Origin: Dehalococcoidia bacterium
GTDB lineage: Bacteria; Chloroflexota; Dehalococcoidia; Dehalococcoidales; UBA3254
NCBI GenBank assembly: GCA_025361145.1
Contig: JANYAV010000009.1
Span: 1-64,000, forward strand
Reading direction: 5' to 3'
DNA length: 64,000 bases
Shown here: piece by piece, positions 1-8,106 of the stretch
Layout: the number at the start of each line of letters is the position of its first letter
Position numbering within the stretch: the first letter of the stretch is position 1
Program-made: the position numbers and the translations under genes
The notes under the pieces: model-generated
Told to the model about the DNA's origin: nothing
The model's input: the letters and a program-made list of their open reading frames with translations, nothing else
Databases searched by the model: none

Positions 1-265
1 TGAAGCAACAGCACGAAGGTGATCGATGGGGGGATAGCGCACAATGCCTTTTATGTATGTGGCTTCTTACCCTCTGCCAAAGGACATAAGACCGCATTGT
101 GCGCTGGCGTGGGTTATCGTTGTTCGGTTTCCCTGGTGTTCAACTCCTCTACCACCTCACCTCTACATAGAAACCCCAACCACCTCACCTCTACCTTGGG
201 TAACAATCACCTCTACCTCCCGTAACCGAGCACCAGCTGTCAGAGGTACCCTCACGACTCCGATT

Positions 266-358
266 GACAGCGGCAACTCCTCTTTGGTTAGTATTTAAGG
301 CTGCGCCCTAGCTGTCCGGCTCCTTCTCTCCTAACGGACAGCACCCCTTAAAGCAGCC
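266..358. repeat. Palindromic repeat module A, copy 1
   Basis: A GCGGCAACTCC lead-in is followed by a nested hairpin. The outer arms are GGCTGC/GCAGCC, the inner arms are GCTGTCCGG/CGGACAGC, and an ACCCCTTA-type stretch lies on the 3' side. A near-identical module sits at 2046-2139. Between copies the arms are conserved and the loop varies, which suggests selection on the folded DNA or RNA. Confidence 0.7.
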
Positions 359-570
359 CGGCGAAGGCCGACACTGCAACAATTTGCAGCAATACCTGAG
401 CGGATGCGACAGGGTGGCAGGCGGAACGGCAAACGAGACGGGAGAGGCTGTGCCTGGACGCTGACCTAACATCTATTGATAAGCGGACGGCCAGCCTGAC
501 CTACCAAGCTGACCTGCCGTCCGCCTAGACAGGACCCTGTGGCAGCCGGAATTTACCAGCCCAGCGACAG

Positions 571-671
571 GGCATGACATGCGTGGCGTCTGTCCCTGTG
601 GCTGGGCCTACCAAAGCTTTAGTCGTGACCCCGCTCCAGCAGTCGCACCCCTTTTACCCAATTGCGACTGC
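571..671. repeat. Repeat modules C and B, copy 1
   Basis: Module C (571-611, beginning GGCATGACATGCGTGGCG) is followed by module B (639-671), a perfect 9-bp palindrome GCAGTCGCA/TGCGACTGC around a CCCCTTTTACC-type loop. The same C-B order recurs at 1951-2051. C alone recurs at 4325-4361, and B recurs again at 2164-2196. Confidence 0.75.
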
Positions 672-735
672 GACAACACCTCCAGGCGCTACCGCTGACA
701 ATTACAGGCTCTCTCGCTACCCCCCCAAATATACC

Positions 736-764
736 TTGTTAATGAACTAAAGGGAGTATATAAT
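736..764 (+). promoter_or_regulatory. Promoter of the InlB-repeat lipoprotein gene
   Basis: The -35 box TTGTTA and the perfect -10 box TATAAT are 17 bp apart. The predicted start lies around 771, giving a leader of only about 20 nt before the ATG at 791. The whole flanking segment (681-775) is duplicated at 4855-4945 upstream of the FHA regulator, with both boxes and the spacing preserved. Confidence 0.7.
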
Positions 765-790
765 TGACGTAATTTAATACTTTTTAGCAT

Positions 791-1846
791 ATGAATAATA
801 GGAGGCTGAAACTGAAGAAGTATATTGGGTTATTGGTTATAGTGGTGATAACTGCTGCATTTATTTTATTTTCCGGATGCACTCCCCCTGATTATCAACT
901 ATCTACATCTGTTACTCCCCTCGATGGTGGTACAATTAACCCCTCATCTGGTATTTTCAAAGGAGGAAGCGATGTGACTCTGGTCGCAACCCCTGCAAAA
1001 TATTATGAATTTACAGGATGGGCAGGAGATATTTCAGAAAATACAAGCCGCGTCACTATTCGAATGAATTCCAACAAAAATATTGTGGCATCTTTCAAGA
1101 AAACAACGTATAACCTTCAAAGTAGTGTGAACCCAATAGGCGGCGGCACACTAGATCCAACCGGTGGAAGTTTTGAAGCGGGAAATAACGTAAGGGTTAC
1201 TGTCACACCGGCAAGTGGATACAGATTCGGAAATTGGGGAGGGAGTGCTACTGGAAATTCAAGTCAAATTGATCTTCTGATGGATAACAATAAGACCATC
1301 AACGCCAATTTTATCAGACAATTCACACTTAAAGTTACAAGCCAGCCTTTGAATGCTGGCAACGTGTCTTCTGGTGCCGGTGTATATGATCAAGGCAATA
1401 TTATTACACTTAGTGCTACTCCAAATTTTCCCTATTATCCCAAAACATGGATAGGCACTGATACCAACACTAATCCCACTACTGTTACCATGAACTCGGA
1501 TAAGTCAGCTATAATCATTTTTGAACCGACAATTAAGAGTGAACCGCTGCAATTTAATGGAAATCTTACTAATCTAGAGATGGCGAGACATCCAGTTGAA
1601 TCGATACCTATTGAACTCAAACAATATGAATGGGTTCAAGGAGAGATAAAAGTAGGACAAAGCCCACAAATATCAACTAATATTCAAGATCCTAATGGTA
1701 AAGTAATCAAAGAGTTTGGACCTGTTGCGCAAGCAAGCTTCTCATTCATGGCTCAAACACCAGGTATCTACACAGTCACTTTTACAAACACAAGCATTTT
1801 TTACAGCAACTATTACCTTTCATACACAATTTATCATTTACCGTAA
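791..1846 (+). CDS. Lipoprotein with three InlB B-type repeats
   Basis: The protein has 351 residues. A type II signal peptide ends in the lipobox FSGC at about residue 29, so it should be anchored to the outside of the membrane. Three tandem repeats of about 68 residues follow (roughly 36-105, 106-173 and 176-243). Each has the GG-TI-P-G---G--V-L-ATP--Y-F--W pattern of the divergent InlB B-repeat (Listeria-Bacteroides repeat) family. The last 100 residues look like a separate beta-rich domain. Such proteins usually mediate surface contacts, but no ligand can be inferred. No clear ribosome binding site precedes the ATG, and an AGGAGG-like stretch lies just inside the reading frame, so the start is slightly uncertain. 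A terminator follows. Confidence 0.85.
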   Translation: MNNRRLKLKKYIGLLVIVVITAAFILFSGCTPPDYQLSTSVTPLDGGTINPSSGIFKGGSDVTLVATPAKYYEFTGWAGDISENTSRVTIRMNSNKNIVASFKKTTYNLQSSVNPIGGGTLDPTGGSFEAGNNVRVTVTPASGYRFGNWGGSATGNSSQIDLLMDNNKTINANFIRQFTLKVTSQPLNAGNVSSGAGVYDQGNIITLSATPNFPYYPKTWIGTDTNTNPTTVTMNSDKSAIIIFEPTIKSEPLQFNGNLTNLEMARHPVESIPIELKQYEWVQGEIKVGQSPQISTNIQDPNGKVIKEFGPVAQASFSFMAQTPGIYTVTFTNTSIFYSNYYLSYTIYHLP

Positions 1847-1898
1847 ATTATTCAAGAATTTATTTCACAAGTAACAAACTAATTTGTACATAATAAGC

Positions 1899-1932
1899 TA
1901 ACCGCTCAGATGATCACTGGGCGGTTATTATT
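1899..1932 (+). terminator. Intrinsic terminator of the lipoprotein gene
   Basis: The arms TAACCGCTCA and TGGGCGGTTA form a 10-bp stem with one G-U pair, followed by a short T-rich run. It lies about 50 bases after the stop codon. Confidence 0.65.
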
Positions 1933-1950
1933 TAAGCTGGTTCCTTATAA

Positions 1951-2218
1951 GGCATGACATGCGTGGCGTCTGTCCCTGTGGCTGGGCCTATCGAAGCTCC
2001 CGTGGTGACCGCGCTCCAGCAGTCGCACCCCTTTCATCTAATTGCGACTGCGGCAACTCCTTACTGATTAGCTTTTAAGGCTGCGCCCTAGCTGTCCGGC
2101 GCCCTATCCCACTACCGGACAGCTACCCCTTTAGCAGCCAAAGAATAAAGACGCCTGGCTTAAGCAGTCGCACCCCTTTTACCTAATTGCGACTGCGGCA
2201 ACACCTCCAGGCGCTACT
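1951..2218. repeat. Composite palindromic repeat array, copy 2
   Basis: Modules in order: C (1951-1991), B (2019-2051), A (2046-2139) and a second B (2164-2196), ending in CACCTCCAGGCGCTAC. All match segments in 1-790. The modules are rearranged rather than simply duplicated: B directly abuts A here, whereas in the first copy A precedes C and B by about 200 bp. The array separates the lipoprotein gene from a convergent phosphoesterase gene. No reading frame is plausible in it. Confidence 0.75.
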
Positions 2219-2233
2219 TCTTTTTCTGTATAC

Positions 2234-3589
2234 CTACCATCGTTCCGGCTTAGAATTAATGGTTTCCATTCGCTTTATTGAATTTGGGTCTAAGGATAGT
2301 AAATAACTTAGATTAACCGGTTTATAATTAATTACCTCCAAACTCATATTTATCCTTTTATTATTACCATTAATGAAAGGTTCATTACCGTGAACATGGC
2401 CATGGATAATCCATCCTTTCCAGTTCTCAAGTTTCTGTTTCTGCTGTTGAGTCTGATGTTCGTCATTCGGATTTGGATTATGGATAAGTAAGAAGTCATA
2501 TCCGTTTATGTGTATTTCCTGGAAATCTTGGAAGGTTATACCTTCTTCTTTGCCATCATGGCTCCCTTTCACAGACAATATATTACCATGGAGTTGCGAC
2601 TTCCAATATTTTGCTGGTTTATGACCCCATCCAAAGGTCCAATCACCCAAAAAATGAACAGTGTCATTCTTGCCAATTGTGGCATTCCAGTTACTCTTGA
2701 TTGCATTGTTCATCTCGGTCACACTAGAAAAAGGTCTATGTTGGTACTTAATGATATTTTTATGGTCGAAGTGAGTATCACTTATGAGATAGGTAGAACC
2801 ATTTGTGGAACCATTTGATAAAGGCGAAACCTTAGCTTTCGGGGAATTAAATAATTCCAGTAGTCGAGCGACGCTTTTTCGATACCAAGACCGGCTCAAT
2901 GCTTCTCTACGCGACAACAACTTCTTCAGAACCAGGTCGTATTCAAATTGGATACGGTTTTTTCTACCCAAAACTGTCACCCTAAGAAGGTGTAGATTTA
3001 TGTTAGGATAGCTTTGTTCTTCTATCTTAAAAACATATCTTTTAATGATGTTGAATAATCTAAGGATTACAGATGCCTTATGCTGTCTAAAAGTTTCTAA
3101 ACCGCATTTGGTTTCAGCAAATTCAAGTAATTTTTCAAATTTGTCATTGTCTCCTGGAGAGTATTGTCCAATTGATGTGTGAAAATTGTATTTCGAACGG
3201 CGGTCAAATGGTTTGCACGTATCATTTATTAGCTTTTGTGACTTAACTAAGTTCTGAGATAACTCCCATCTAAGCTGTTCAAGCTCCAATGAAGGCTTGA
3301 CATCAAGGAAAAGCCAATTTGCATCCTGATTCTGAAAAGCATCGAACCCGCCAATTTTGAAGGGAACCAGAGTAAAGTTCCGACAGGCCCTCTCAACCTC
3401 AACCATAACCCGTTTGTAGCTATCCGTCTTTGCACCACCAAATAATGATATATGACCTACGAACTTATTCTCTCCTAGTTTTCTTATTTTGAGTCTTTTT
3501 GCTTCTCGATTAACACGTGCCCTAACCCAGGCAGCATACTGTTTAGCGAAGCCACGTAACCTAAATTCAACAAAAATACTTTTAGTCAT
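2234..3589 (-). CDS. 2H-phosphoesterase / metallophosphoesterase fusion
   Basis: The 451-residue protein joins two phosphoesterase folds. The N-terminal half (about 1-200) carries the two H-x-S signatures of the 2H family (LigT/2'-5' RNA ligase-like): HISLFG near residue 47 and FHTSIG near 139. The C-terminal part (about 265-435) is a calcineurin-like metallophosphoesterase with SDTHFDH, LGDWTFG, GSHD, IHNPNP and GHVHG blocks. In the metal-binding GNHD motif the Asn is Ser, which may weaken or change the metal centre. 2H enzymes open 2',3'-cyclic or 2'-5' linkages and metallophosphoesterases remove phosphates, so successive steps on an RNA end or cyclic nucleotide are a reasonable but untested inference. 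It is a single gene between repeat modules with no operon partner. Confidence 0.8.
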   Translation of the reverse strand: MTKSIFVEFRLRGFAKQYAAWVRARVNREAKRLKIRKLGENKFVGHISLFGGAKTDSYKRVMVEVERACRNFTLVPFKIGGFDAFQNQDANWLFLDVKPSLELEQLRWELSQNLVKSQKLINDTCKPFDRRSKYNFHTSIGQYSPGDNDKFEKLLEFAETKCGLETFRQHKASVILRLFNIIKRYVFKIEEQSYPNINLHLLRVTVLGRKNRIQFEYDLVLKKLLSRREALSRSWYRKSVARLLELFNSPKAKVSPLSNGSTNGSTYLISDTHFDHKNIIKYQHRPFSSVTEMNNAIKSNWNATIGKNDTVHFLGDWTFGWGHKPAKYWKSQLHGNILSVKGSHDGKEEGITFQDFQEIHINGYDFLLIHNPNPNDEHQTQQQKQKLENWKGWIIHGHVHGNEPFINGNNKRINMSLEVINYKPVNLSYLLSLDPNSIKRMETINSKPERW

Positions 3590-3830
3590 TACAATATCTC
3601 AGCTTTTTTGCCATGCCTGTTAGTTTGAATAACGCCTCGTCAACTCGGTCTCTCGTTCAACCGATTAACCTTTCTAGCCATTTGATTGGAATATCGAGAA
3701 GTCCATATAGAGCTCCGACTGGAGAAGCAAAGACAGTTTATAAAGCCTATCTATCTTACCTATTGTGAATCTTATATAGATATACTACACTTGGATTTAA
3801 GAAATATCTATAAAAGTTAAATAGAAAGAT

Positions 3831-4217
3831 ATGCCTGATTTAAGAGTTTGTCCATTTTGTAAACAAAATACCTTTATCCTTGAAGATTCAAGTGATCACT
3901 ATAGATGCCTAAATAGTGTTTGTGGCAAGAGCATTGCCAAAATCTTAATTGAACGTGACGACCAATTTCTAGTAGAACAAAAGAGGCAATTAGCGGAATT
4001 AGATAAAAAAGACACTCGTAGTTGGTTTGGAACCAGTTAATGGAATCAACACAAAAAGAGATGGGAAAAAGGTGAATCACCAATTGTACATATAACAGAA
4101 TCAAATGACTGGTCAACAGTAAAGAATTATTTTATATTCATTGTTATAAGTGTAATCGTGACCTTAATTGTTAACTACTTTCATCCTGGCTCAACATTTT
4201 ATTATTTTCGATGGTAA
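3831..4217 (+). pseudogene. Zinc-ribbon membrane protein broken by in-frame TAA
   Basis: The ORF track stops at 4040 (69 residues). The same frame stays open for another 58 codons after that TAA, to 4217, without a further stop. The first part has a zinc ribbon (CPFC ... CLNSVC). The part after the stop contains a basic W-KRWEKG stretch and a convincing transmembrane helix (YFIFIVISVIVTLIV). The uninterrupted product would be a 127-residue zinc-ribbon protein with a C-terminal anchor, resembling the N-terminal ribbon of the 694-residue protein at 15766. One base change (for example TAT or TAC to TAA) explains it. Readthrough or sequencing error are alternatives. The first 69 residues may still be made. 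Confidence 0.65.
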
Positions 4218-4283
4218 AATACACATAGAAGCGAGATCTGAATAAAGTCTTACATATGGTCAAATACCCCAACAACTCTAAGG

Positions 4284-4361
4284 ACTGCGGCAAGTCTTCC
4301 AGGCACTACTGCTGACACCTTAGGTGGTATGACATGCGTGGCGTCTGTCCCTGTGGCTGGG
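4284..4361. repeat. Degenerate repeat modules, copy 3
   Basis: It holds the right half of module B with its tail (GGACTGCGGCAAG ... CCAGGCACTACTGCTGACAC) and then module C (4325-4361) in near-perfect form. The left palindrome arm of B is lost. It lies between the two broken small genes. Confidence 0.65.
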
Positions 4362-4395
4362 TATAAGCGTAATATACCAGTCAACAAGTATCTAG

Positions 4396-4750
4396 TTAAC
4401 TTTTTGTTACGTCATTCTTTATCAGTTGTTTTTTGGGCTGGATAATACACATCACTAAGAACCCTATTATTCCTAAAAATCCAAAGAACATTAACCATTT
4501 ACTGAGATTTTTATATTGAGCCCAAAAAATAACAAGCACGAATGCAAAGACCAAACCCAATAATCAAGGAAACAACGGTCAAAATGCCAGCAACTGTGGA
4601 CGACAAATTTCCAACATTATTTAAAAGCGCAGCAATTATTCGTTGTACAATTGCAAAACCAATAAACCACCAGATAGTTTTATCACGATTTTCGCGAGCA
4701 CCGATATCTAAATTAACTCGAGGCCTTGAATCTAACTCTTGTTCGTACAT
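4396..4750 (-). pseudogene. Small membrane protein with frameshift
   Basis: The ATG at 4750 follows a strong GGAGGGAG site; the TTG start in the ORF track is less likely. The annotated frame ends at 4511. From about 4555 the neighbouring frame continues down to a TAA at 4396-4398 and encodes a second hydrophobic segment plus a basic tail (YKNLSKWLMFFGFLGIIGFLV, then PKK). This has the layout of a small two- to three-helix membrane protein family in which a Y-K--S-W--FFGFLG-IG-- block is followed by a lysine-rich end. A one-base insertion in the GGGTTTGGT stretch accounts for it. The function is unknown. Confidence 0.6.
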
Positions 4751-5113
4751 TTCTCCCTCCAATAATTAAATTCTATCTTCGTGCATTTGCCAAATTATAA
4801 CACATTATTCATACATGTAAAGAAGGAGAAAGGATGAGTTGTAACAATTCCTTTGGGCGCTACCACTGAAAATAAACTATCTCTCTCAATATCCCCCCAA
4901 ATATATCTTGTTTACGAACTAAAGTGAGTATATAATTGGCATAATAAATGCAGTGCTCTTTTAGGAACAATACAGAGGAATAATTGATTACAAGTGTATC
5001 TTAAAGTAATGAGCGATTGTATCTGTGGCAAAATCATGAGTATTTCAATATTTATTTTATGAATCAAAAATTATTAAAAGTGTTCTTTTTAAAGGTATTT
5101 TTAAGAGGTACCA
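4751..5113. other. Intergenic region with duplicated promoter segment
   Basis: It contains an AT-rich stretch, the duplicated promoter module (4855-4945) and a 5' leader of about 165 nt before the FHA regulator. I see no gene in it. Confidence 0.5.
4908..4936 (+). promoter_or_regulatory. Promoter of the FHA/Hsp70 cluster (duplicated module)
   Basis: TTGTTT and TATAAT are 17 bp apart within a segment (4855-4945) that closely matches 681-775, including the CCCCCCAAATATA and GAACTAAA stretches. It drives towards the 5114 gene and perhaps the whole cluster, because I see no terminator before 13,085. Confidence 0.65.
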
Positions 5114-5818
5114 ATGGTCAAGAGTAAAGATGCGGCTTTAAGAATTGAAAGGGGAAGAATTGACGGATATAGAGAACATGATGAAATATTATTAAAAACT
5201 GATGTCATGGTTATTGGAAGACATTCGAAAGACCTAAAAATAAACGATGAAGTACCTGATTTCGTAGTAAATGACGATTACGTTTCACGTGGTCACATAA
5301 ACATATTCTATAGCTATGACAACGCACGATTTATGGTGAAGGAACGCGACGGCGGAACAACAAATGGGTCCTTCCTTAATGGGGTTCCTTTTGCAGATGG
5401 TATTCCTTGTCCTTTAAAAGATGGGGATTTACTTCAGCTGGCAAAGATCCACGGAAATTATAGGGTGGTGCTTAGATTTAAAGAATCGGAAGGCACTTTA
5501 ATAAATTATTTAGGTATGGAAAAAGATTCAACTCGAGGACTTAAAATCGATTTGGCTGCTCGGCGTGTTTGGATAAATAAGAAAGAAATCCCGTTACGCA
5601 AGAAAGAATTTGATCTATTAGCCTTCCTTTATGAGAACAGTGGTAAGGCATGTAACAAAGATGAGATCGCTGAAAACGTTTGGAAACAAGAGGACGGAAT
5701 AGTAAGTCAAGAAACTATCGAACAGAATATTAGTAGAATTCGCAAGGTAATTGAAACAGATCCTGCTCAACCCAGGTTTGTAACAACCATTCACGGGGGA
5801 TACAGATTAGATATTTAA
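5114..5818 (+). CDS. FHA domain fused to PhoB/OmpR-type winged helix
   Basis: The 234-residue cytoplasmic protein has an N-terminal FHA domain (about 10-115; VIGRH, SRGH and GTTNGSFLNG) that should bind phosphothreonine. A C-terminal OmpR/PhoB-type DNA-binding winged helix (about 140-234; LRKKEFDLLAFLYEN, ISRIRKVIE, GYRLDI) follows. The usual aspartate receiver is replaced by FHA, so control by a Ser/Thr kinase rather than a histidine kinase is the natural inference, and a kinase gene lies 1.9 kb downstream. The ATG follows an AGAGGT site. It is the first gene of the cluster and could be its own regulator. Confidence 0.85.
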   Translation: MVKSKDAALRIERGRIDGYREHDEILLKTDVMVIGRHSKDLKINDEVPDFVVNDDYVSRGHINIFYSYDNARFMVKERDGGTTNGSFLNGVPFADGIPCPLKDGDLLQLAKIHGNYRVVLRFKESEGTLINYLGMEKDSTRGLKIDLAARRVWINKKEIPLRKKEFDLLAFLYENSGKACNKDEIAENVWKQEDGIVSQETIEQNISRIRKVIETDPAQPRFVTTIHGGYRLDI

Positions 5819-6000
5819 TTCAGAATATTTTAGGTTCATATTACACAGAGTCTTAAAATATGAGTTTTTGTCAGTTTCTTGTCAGTAATATTTCAGGACA
5901 AACAAGAATAATAATGATATATTTGCTGCATCTACTAAATAGTAACGTGTCAATGAAAGAATAAACCGAAATTCTGAATTGAAAGCCAGAGGTGAAACCG

Positions 6001-6534
6001 GTGCATCCAGATAGTGTAAGCGCTGAAGTAAAAAGAATACTGGTAGTTGCCCAACAGGAGTCAGAGAAATTTCATCATTATTATTTGGGTGTAGAACACC
6101 TTTTTATCGCTCTTACCAAAAATAAATCGGGTGTTACTCAAAGAGTTCTGCGAGATTTAAATATAAATCCGAAGCAATTTAGAGATAGTTTAAGGGATTT
6201 TATTGGACAGGGTGATGGTCACCGATATTGGGACGGGATAGTTATTACTCCCAGGTGTCAAATAATCCTTGGACAGGCAAGGGAAGAATCGGAAAATTTA
6301 GGAAAGGAATTAATCGATGAAAAAAGCCTCCTTAATGCTATCTTTAAAGAAGGAGAAGGAATACCAATAAGGGTTCTTGAAGGATTAGGATTTCAAACTC
6401 AAATGATACTGGAGATGATCAATGACTCGACCCTCCAAGTTGAGGTTAACACGGGGCCAGTTTCTGCCGGCGAACAATTAGTACATTTCTCCATTGAAAA
6501 GAAAAAATTTACGTCGGGTGGAAGAAATAATTAG
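6001..6534 (+). CDS. Clp N-terminal domain protein without ATPase
   Basis: The product is 177 residues from the GTG at 6001, which is preceded by GAGGTG; the track's GTG at 5992 overlaps that site. Two Clp-N repeats are visible: residues about 5-70 (HYYLGVEHLFIALTK) and about 80-150 (ITPRCQIILGQAREES, LIDEKSLLNAIF). The protein ends after them, with no AAA+ module. In ClpC and ClpB this domain binds substrates and adaptors. A free copy between two FHA genes and upstream of an Hsp70 suggests an adaptor or substrate receptor, which is inference. Confidence 0.8.
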   Translation: MHPDSVSAEVKRILVVAQQESEKFHHYYLGVEHLFIALTKNKSGVTQRVLRDLNINPKQFRDSLRDFIGQGDGHRYWDGIVITPRCQIILGQAREESENLGKELIDEKSLLNAIFKEGEGIPIRVLEGLGFQTQMILEMINDSTLQVEVNTGPVSAGEQLVHFSIEKKKFTSGGRNN

Positions 6535-6618
6535 ACTCAGTCAGAAGTAATTTTTAACTATTAGTTTATCAGACAAATAAACGGGAATTTTAGAGAAACT
6601 AATTCACAGAAGGTCTAA

Positions 6619-6942
6619 ATGGCAGCGAAAGGCATACTAATCAAGATAATGAGTGGGGTGGAGGATGGGAAGTTATCGGATTTCAGTGAGTTCCCTATTA
6701 CTTTGGGAAGACATCCTGAAGATAATGTCTTTTTACCTTATGATATAAGAACCTCACGGCATCATGCTCAAATAAGCCAAGTAGATAATAACTTTATTTT
6801 AAAGGATATTGGGTCTAATGGGGCGGGAAGTACCAACGGCACCTATCTAAACGAAAAACGTATCACAGGCGAAGCACAGCTTTCATCCGGTGACATGTTC
6901 TTACTCGGGAATGTATGGCTGAAATTCGAATTAAAACCTTAG
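6619..6942 (+). CDS. Single FHA domain protein
   Basis: The 107 residues are almost entirely one FHA domain: ITLGRH, SRHHAQI and GSTNGTYLNEKRI give the phosphothreonine-binding loops. No other domain is present. The kinase gene begins 31 bases downstream, so it is probably a phospho-reader for that kinase. It is shorter than and distinct from the FHA of the winged-helix protein. Confidence 0.85.
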   Translation: MAAKGILIKIMSGVEDGKLSDFSEFPITLGRHPEDNVFLPYDIRTSRHHAQISQVDNNFILKDIGSNGAGSTNGTYLNEKRITGEAQLSSGDMFLLGNVWLKFELKP

Positions 6943-6973
6943 TGTATAGACACTACTAGGGGCAAGGAACTCA

Positions 6974-8062
6974 ATGCTTTTTAGCGAAGGTCATTCTATC
7001 AATGAGATATGTGAAATCGATCGGTTTCTTGGCGAAGGAGCCTTCGCCGAGGTGTATCGAGTCAAACATAAATATCTAGGCAGACAAGCCATGAAAGTAT
7101 TCAAATCACCGAGTACTTCAGTCAAGGAAATAGAGGAAAAGCTTAGTGAGGCAATAATATTATCAAGGATCGGCCATCCCAATATTATCCGTGTTTTCGA
7201 TGCCGGTACTACACGAGTCACTGAGCGACAACATGGCTTTTTTACGATGGAATATATTGCAGGTGGGAGTCTTGATACTTATTGGAGATCTTATGGATCT
7301 GAATTCATACCCATATCGGAGGTAGTGGAAATTATAATTCAGGTCTGTATGGGCCTATCTGTAGCTCATGCCGAACACCCTCCAATTGTACACCGGGATA
7401 TTAAACCACAAAACATTTTGGTAGGCTACGATACAGGTGGGTTACGTGTCCGTATCGCTGATTTCGGATTGGCTAAGAAAGTAAACCCACTAACTCTTAT
7501 CGCAAGTGCGAAAGGAACACCAGCTTTTAAACCTCCGGAATGCTTGTCTGACATGGATTCTTGTGCAGCAGATGTTTGGGGAATAGGGGCTACGTTTTAT
7601 CTTTTATTGACTGATCATATGCCATTCCCTATAGATAGCAGAATGGAATTTTCGAGTGGGAGCTGTTGGAAGGATCCTTTGGTTCCTGCAAGTCATTTCA
7701 ATGTCCAAGTAGACTAAACGCTAGATTCTATATTAGCTAAATCATTAAAGATAAAACCTGGCGAGCGTTATCCTGATGCCTCAGCAATGTTAGTTGACTT
7801 AAAGAAATGGATACCTTCAAAGTCAAAATTTACTGAAACCATAACAGATGCCAATCCACACAAAAGTACTCTCGGATTATTATCGAAGTCTGATCAGAGC
7901 TCAGCTGAAGAAATGGTAGTTAAAGCGCTAAACCTTTCCCATGACGCAGGTAAATTAATAGAAGCTGCTGATCTATTAGAAGAAGCACTAAATAAATCTC
8001 CTGGAATGAAAGCACAATATGAATATCAATTAAAACTCTGGCGAAGAGGACTAACCATATAA
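6974..8062 (+). pseudogene. Ser/Thr protein kinase interrupted by in-frame TAA
   Basis: The Hanks-type kinase has GEGAFAEVY (glycine loop), AMKVF (ATP lysine), HRDIKPQN (catalytic loop), ADFGLA (metal loop), GTPAFKPPE (activation-segment end) and DVWGIG. The frame stops at TAA 7715-7717 after 247 residues and then stays open in the same frame to 8062. The continuation supplies exactly what is missing: a TLDSILAKSLKIKPGERYPDA block (helices H and I with the conserved Arg) and about 70 further residues. One substitution to TAA explains this. Truncation removes the end of the C-lobe and would probably destabilise the kinase. Alternatives are stop readthrough, a two-part protein with restart at ATG 7787, or sequencing error. 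Confidence 0.75.
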
Positions 8063-8106
8063 ACTGGCATGACAAGGCGGTAACATAACGAATAAGGAGT
8101 TCCATC

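Larger units (their letters stand above)
1..790. other. Gene-free repeat-rich region at the left edge
   Basis: I see no credible gene here. The two overlapping ORFs (19-225, 44-298) have no ribosome binding site and low-complexity translations. The stretch holds the motif CACCTCACCTCTAC twice (about 153 and 180) and several GC-rich inverted repeats: GCTGTCCGG/CGGACAGC at 311-342, GCGGACGGC/GCCGTCCGC at 483-524, CCCAGCGACAGGG/CCCTGTGGCTGGG at 560-606, and GCAGTCGCA/TGCGACTGC at 639-671. Parts recur at 1951-2218, 4284-4361 and 4855-4945. It ends in a good promoter for the lipoprotein gene. Confidence 0.6.

Noticed and set aside
19-298. Two overlapping ORFs at the left edge
   Set aside because: They have no ribosome binding site, low-complexity translations made from the CACCTCACCTCTAC repeats, and lie within the repeat region.
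266-2218. Integron attC sites or a CRISPR array
   Set aside because: The repeats are palindromic and spaced by genes, but I find no paired GTTRRRY/RYYYAAC core at fixed distance; one lone ACCTAAC is not enough. There is no regular repeat-spacer pattern and no cas gene.
7715-7717. Selenocysteine or pyrrolysine recoding of the in-frame stops
   Set aside because: Both stops are TAA, whereas Sec uses TGA and Pyl uses TAG. The nearby sel genes are therefore not an explanation.
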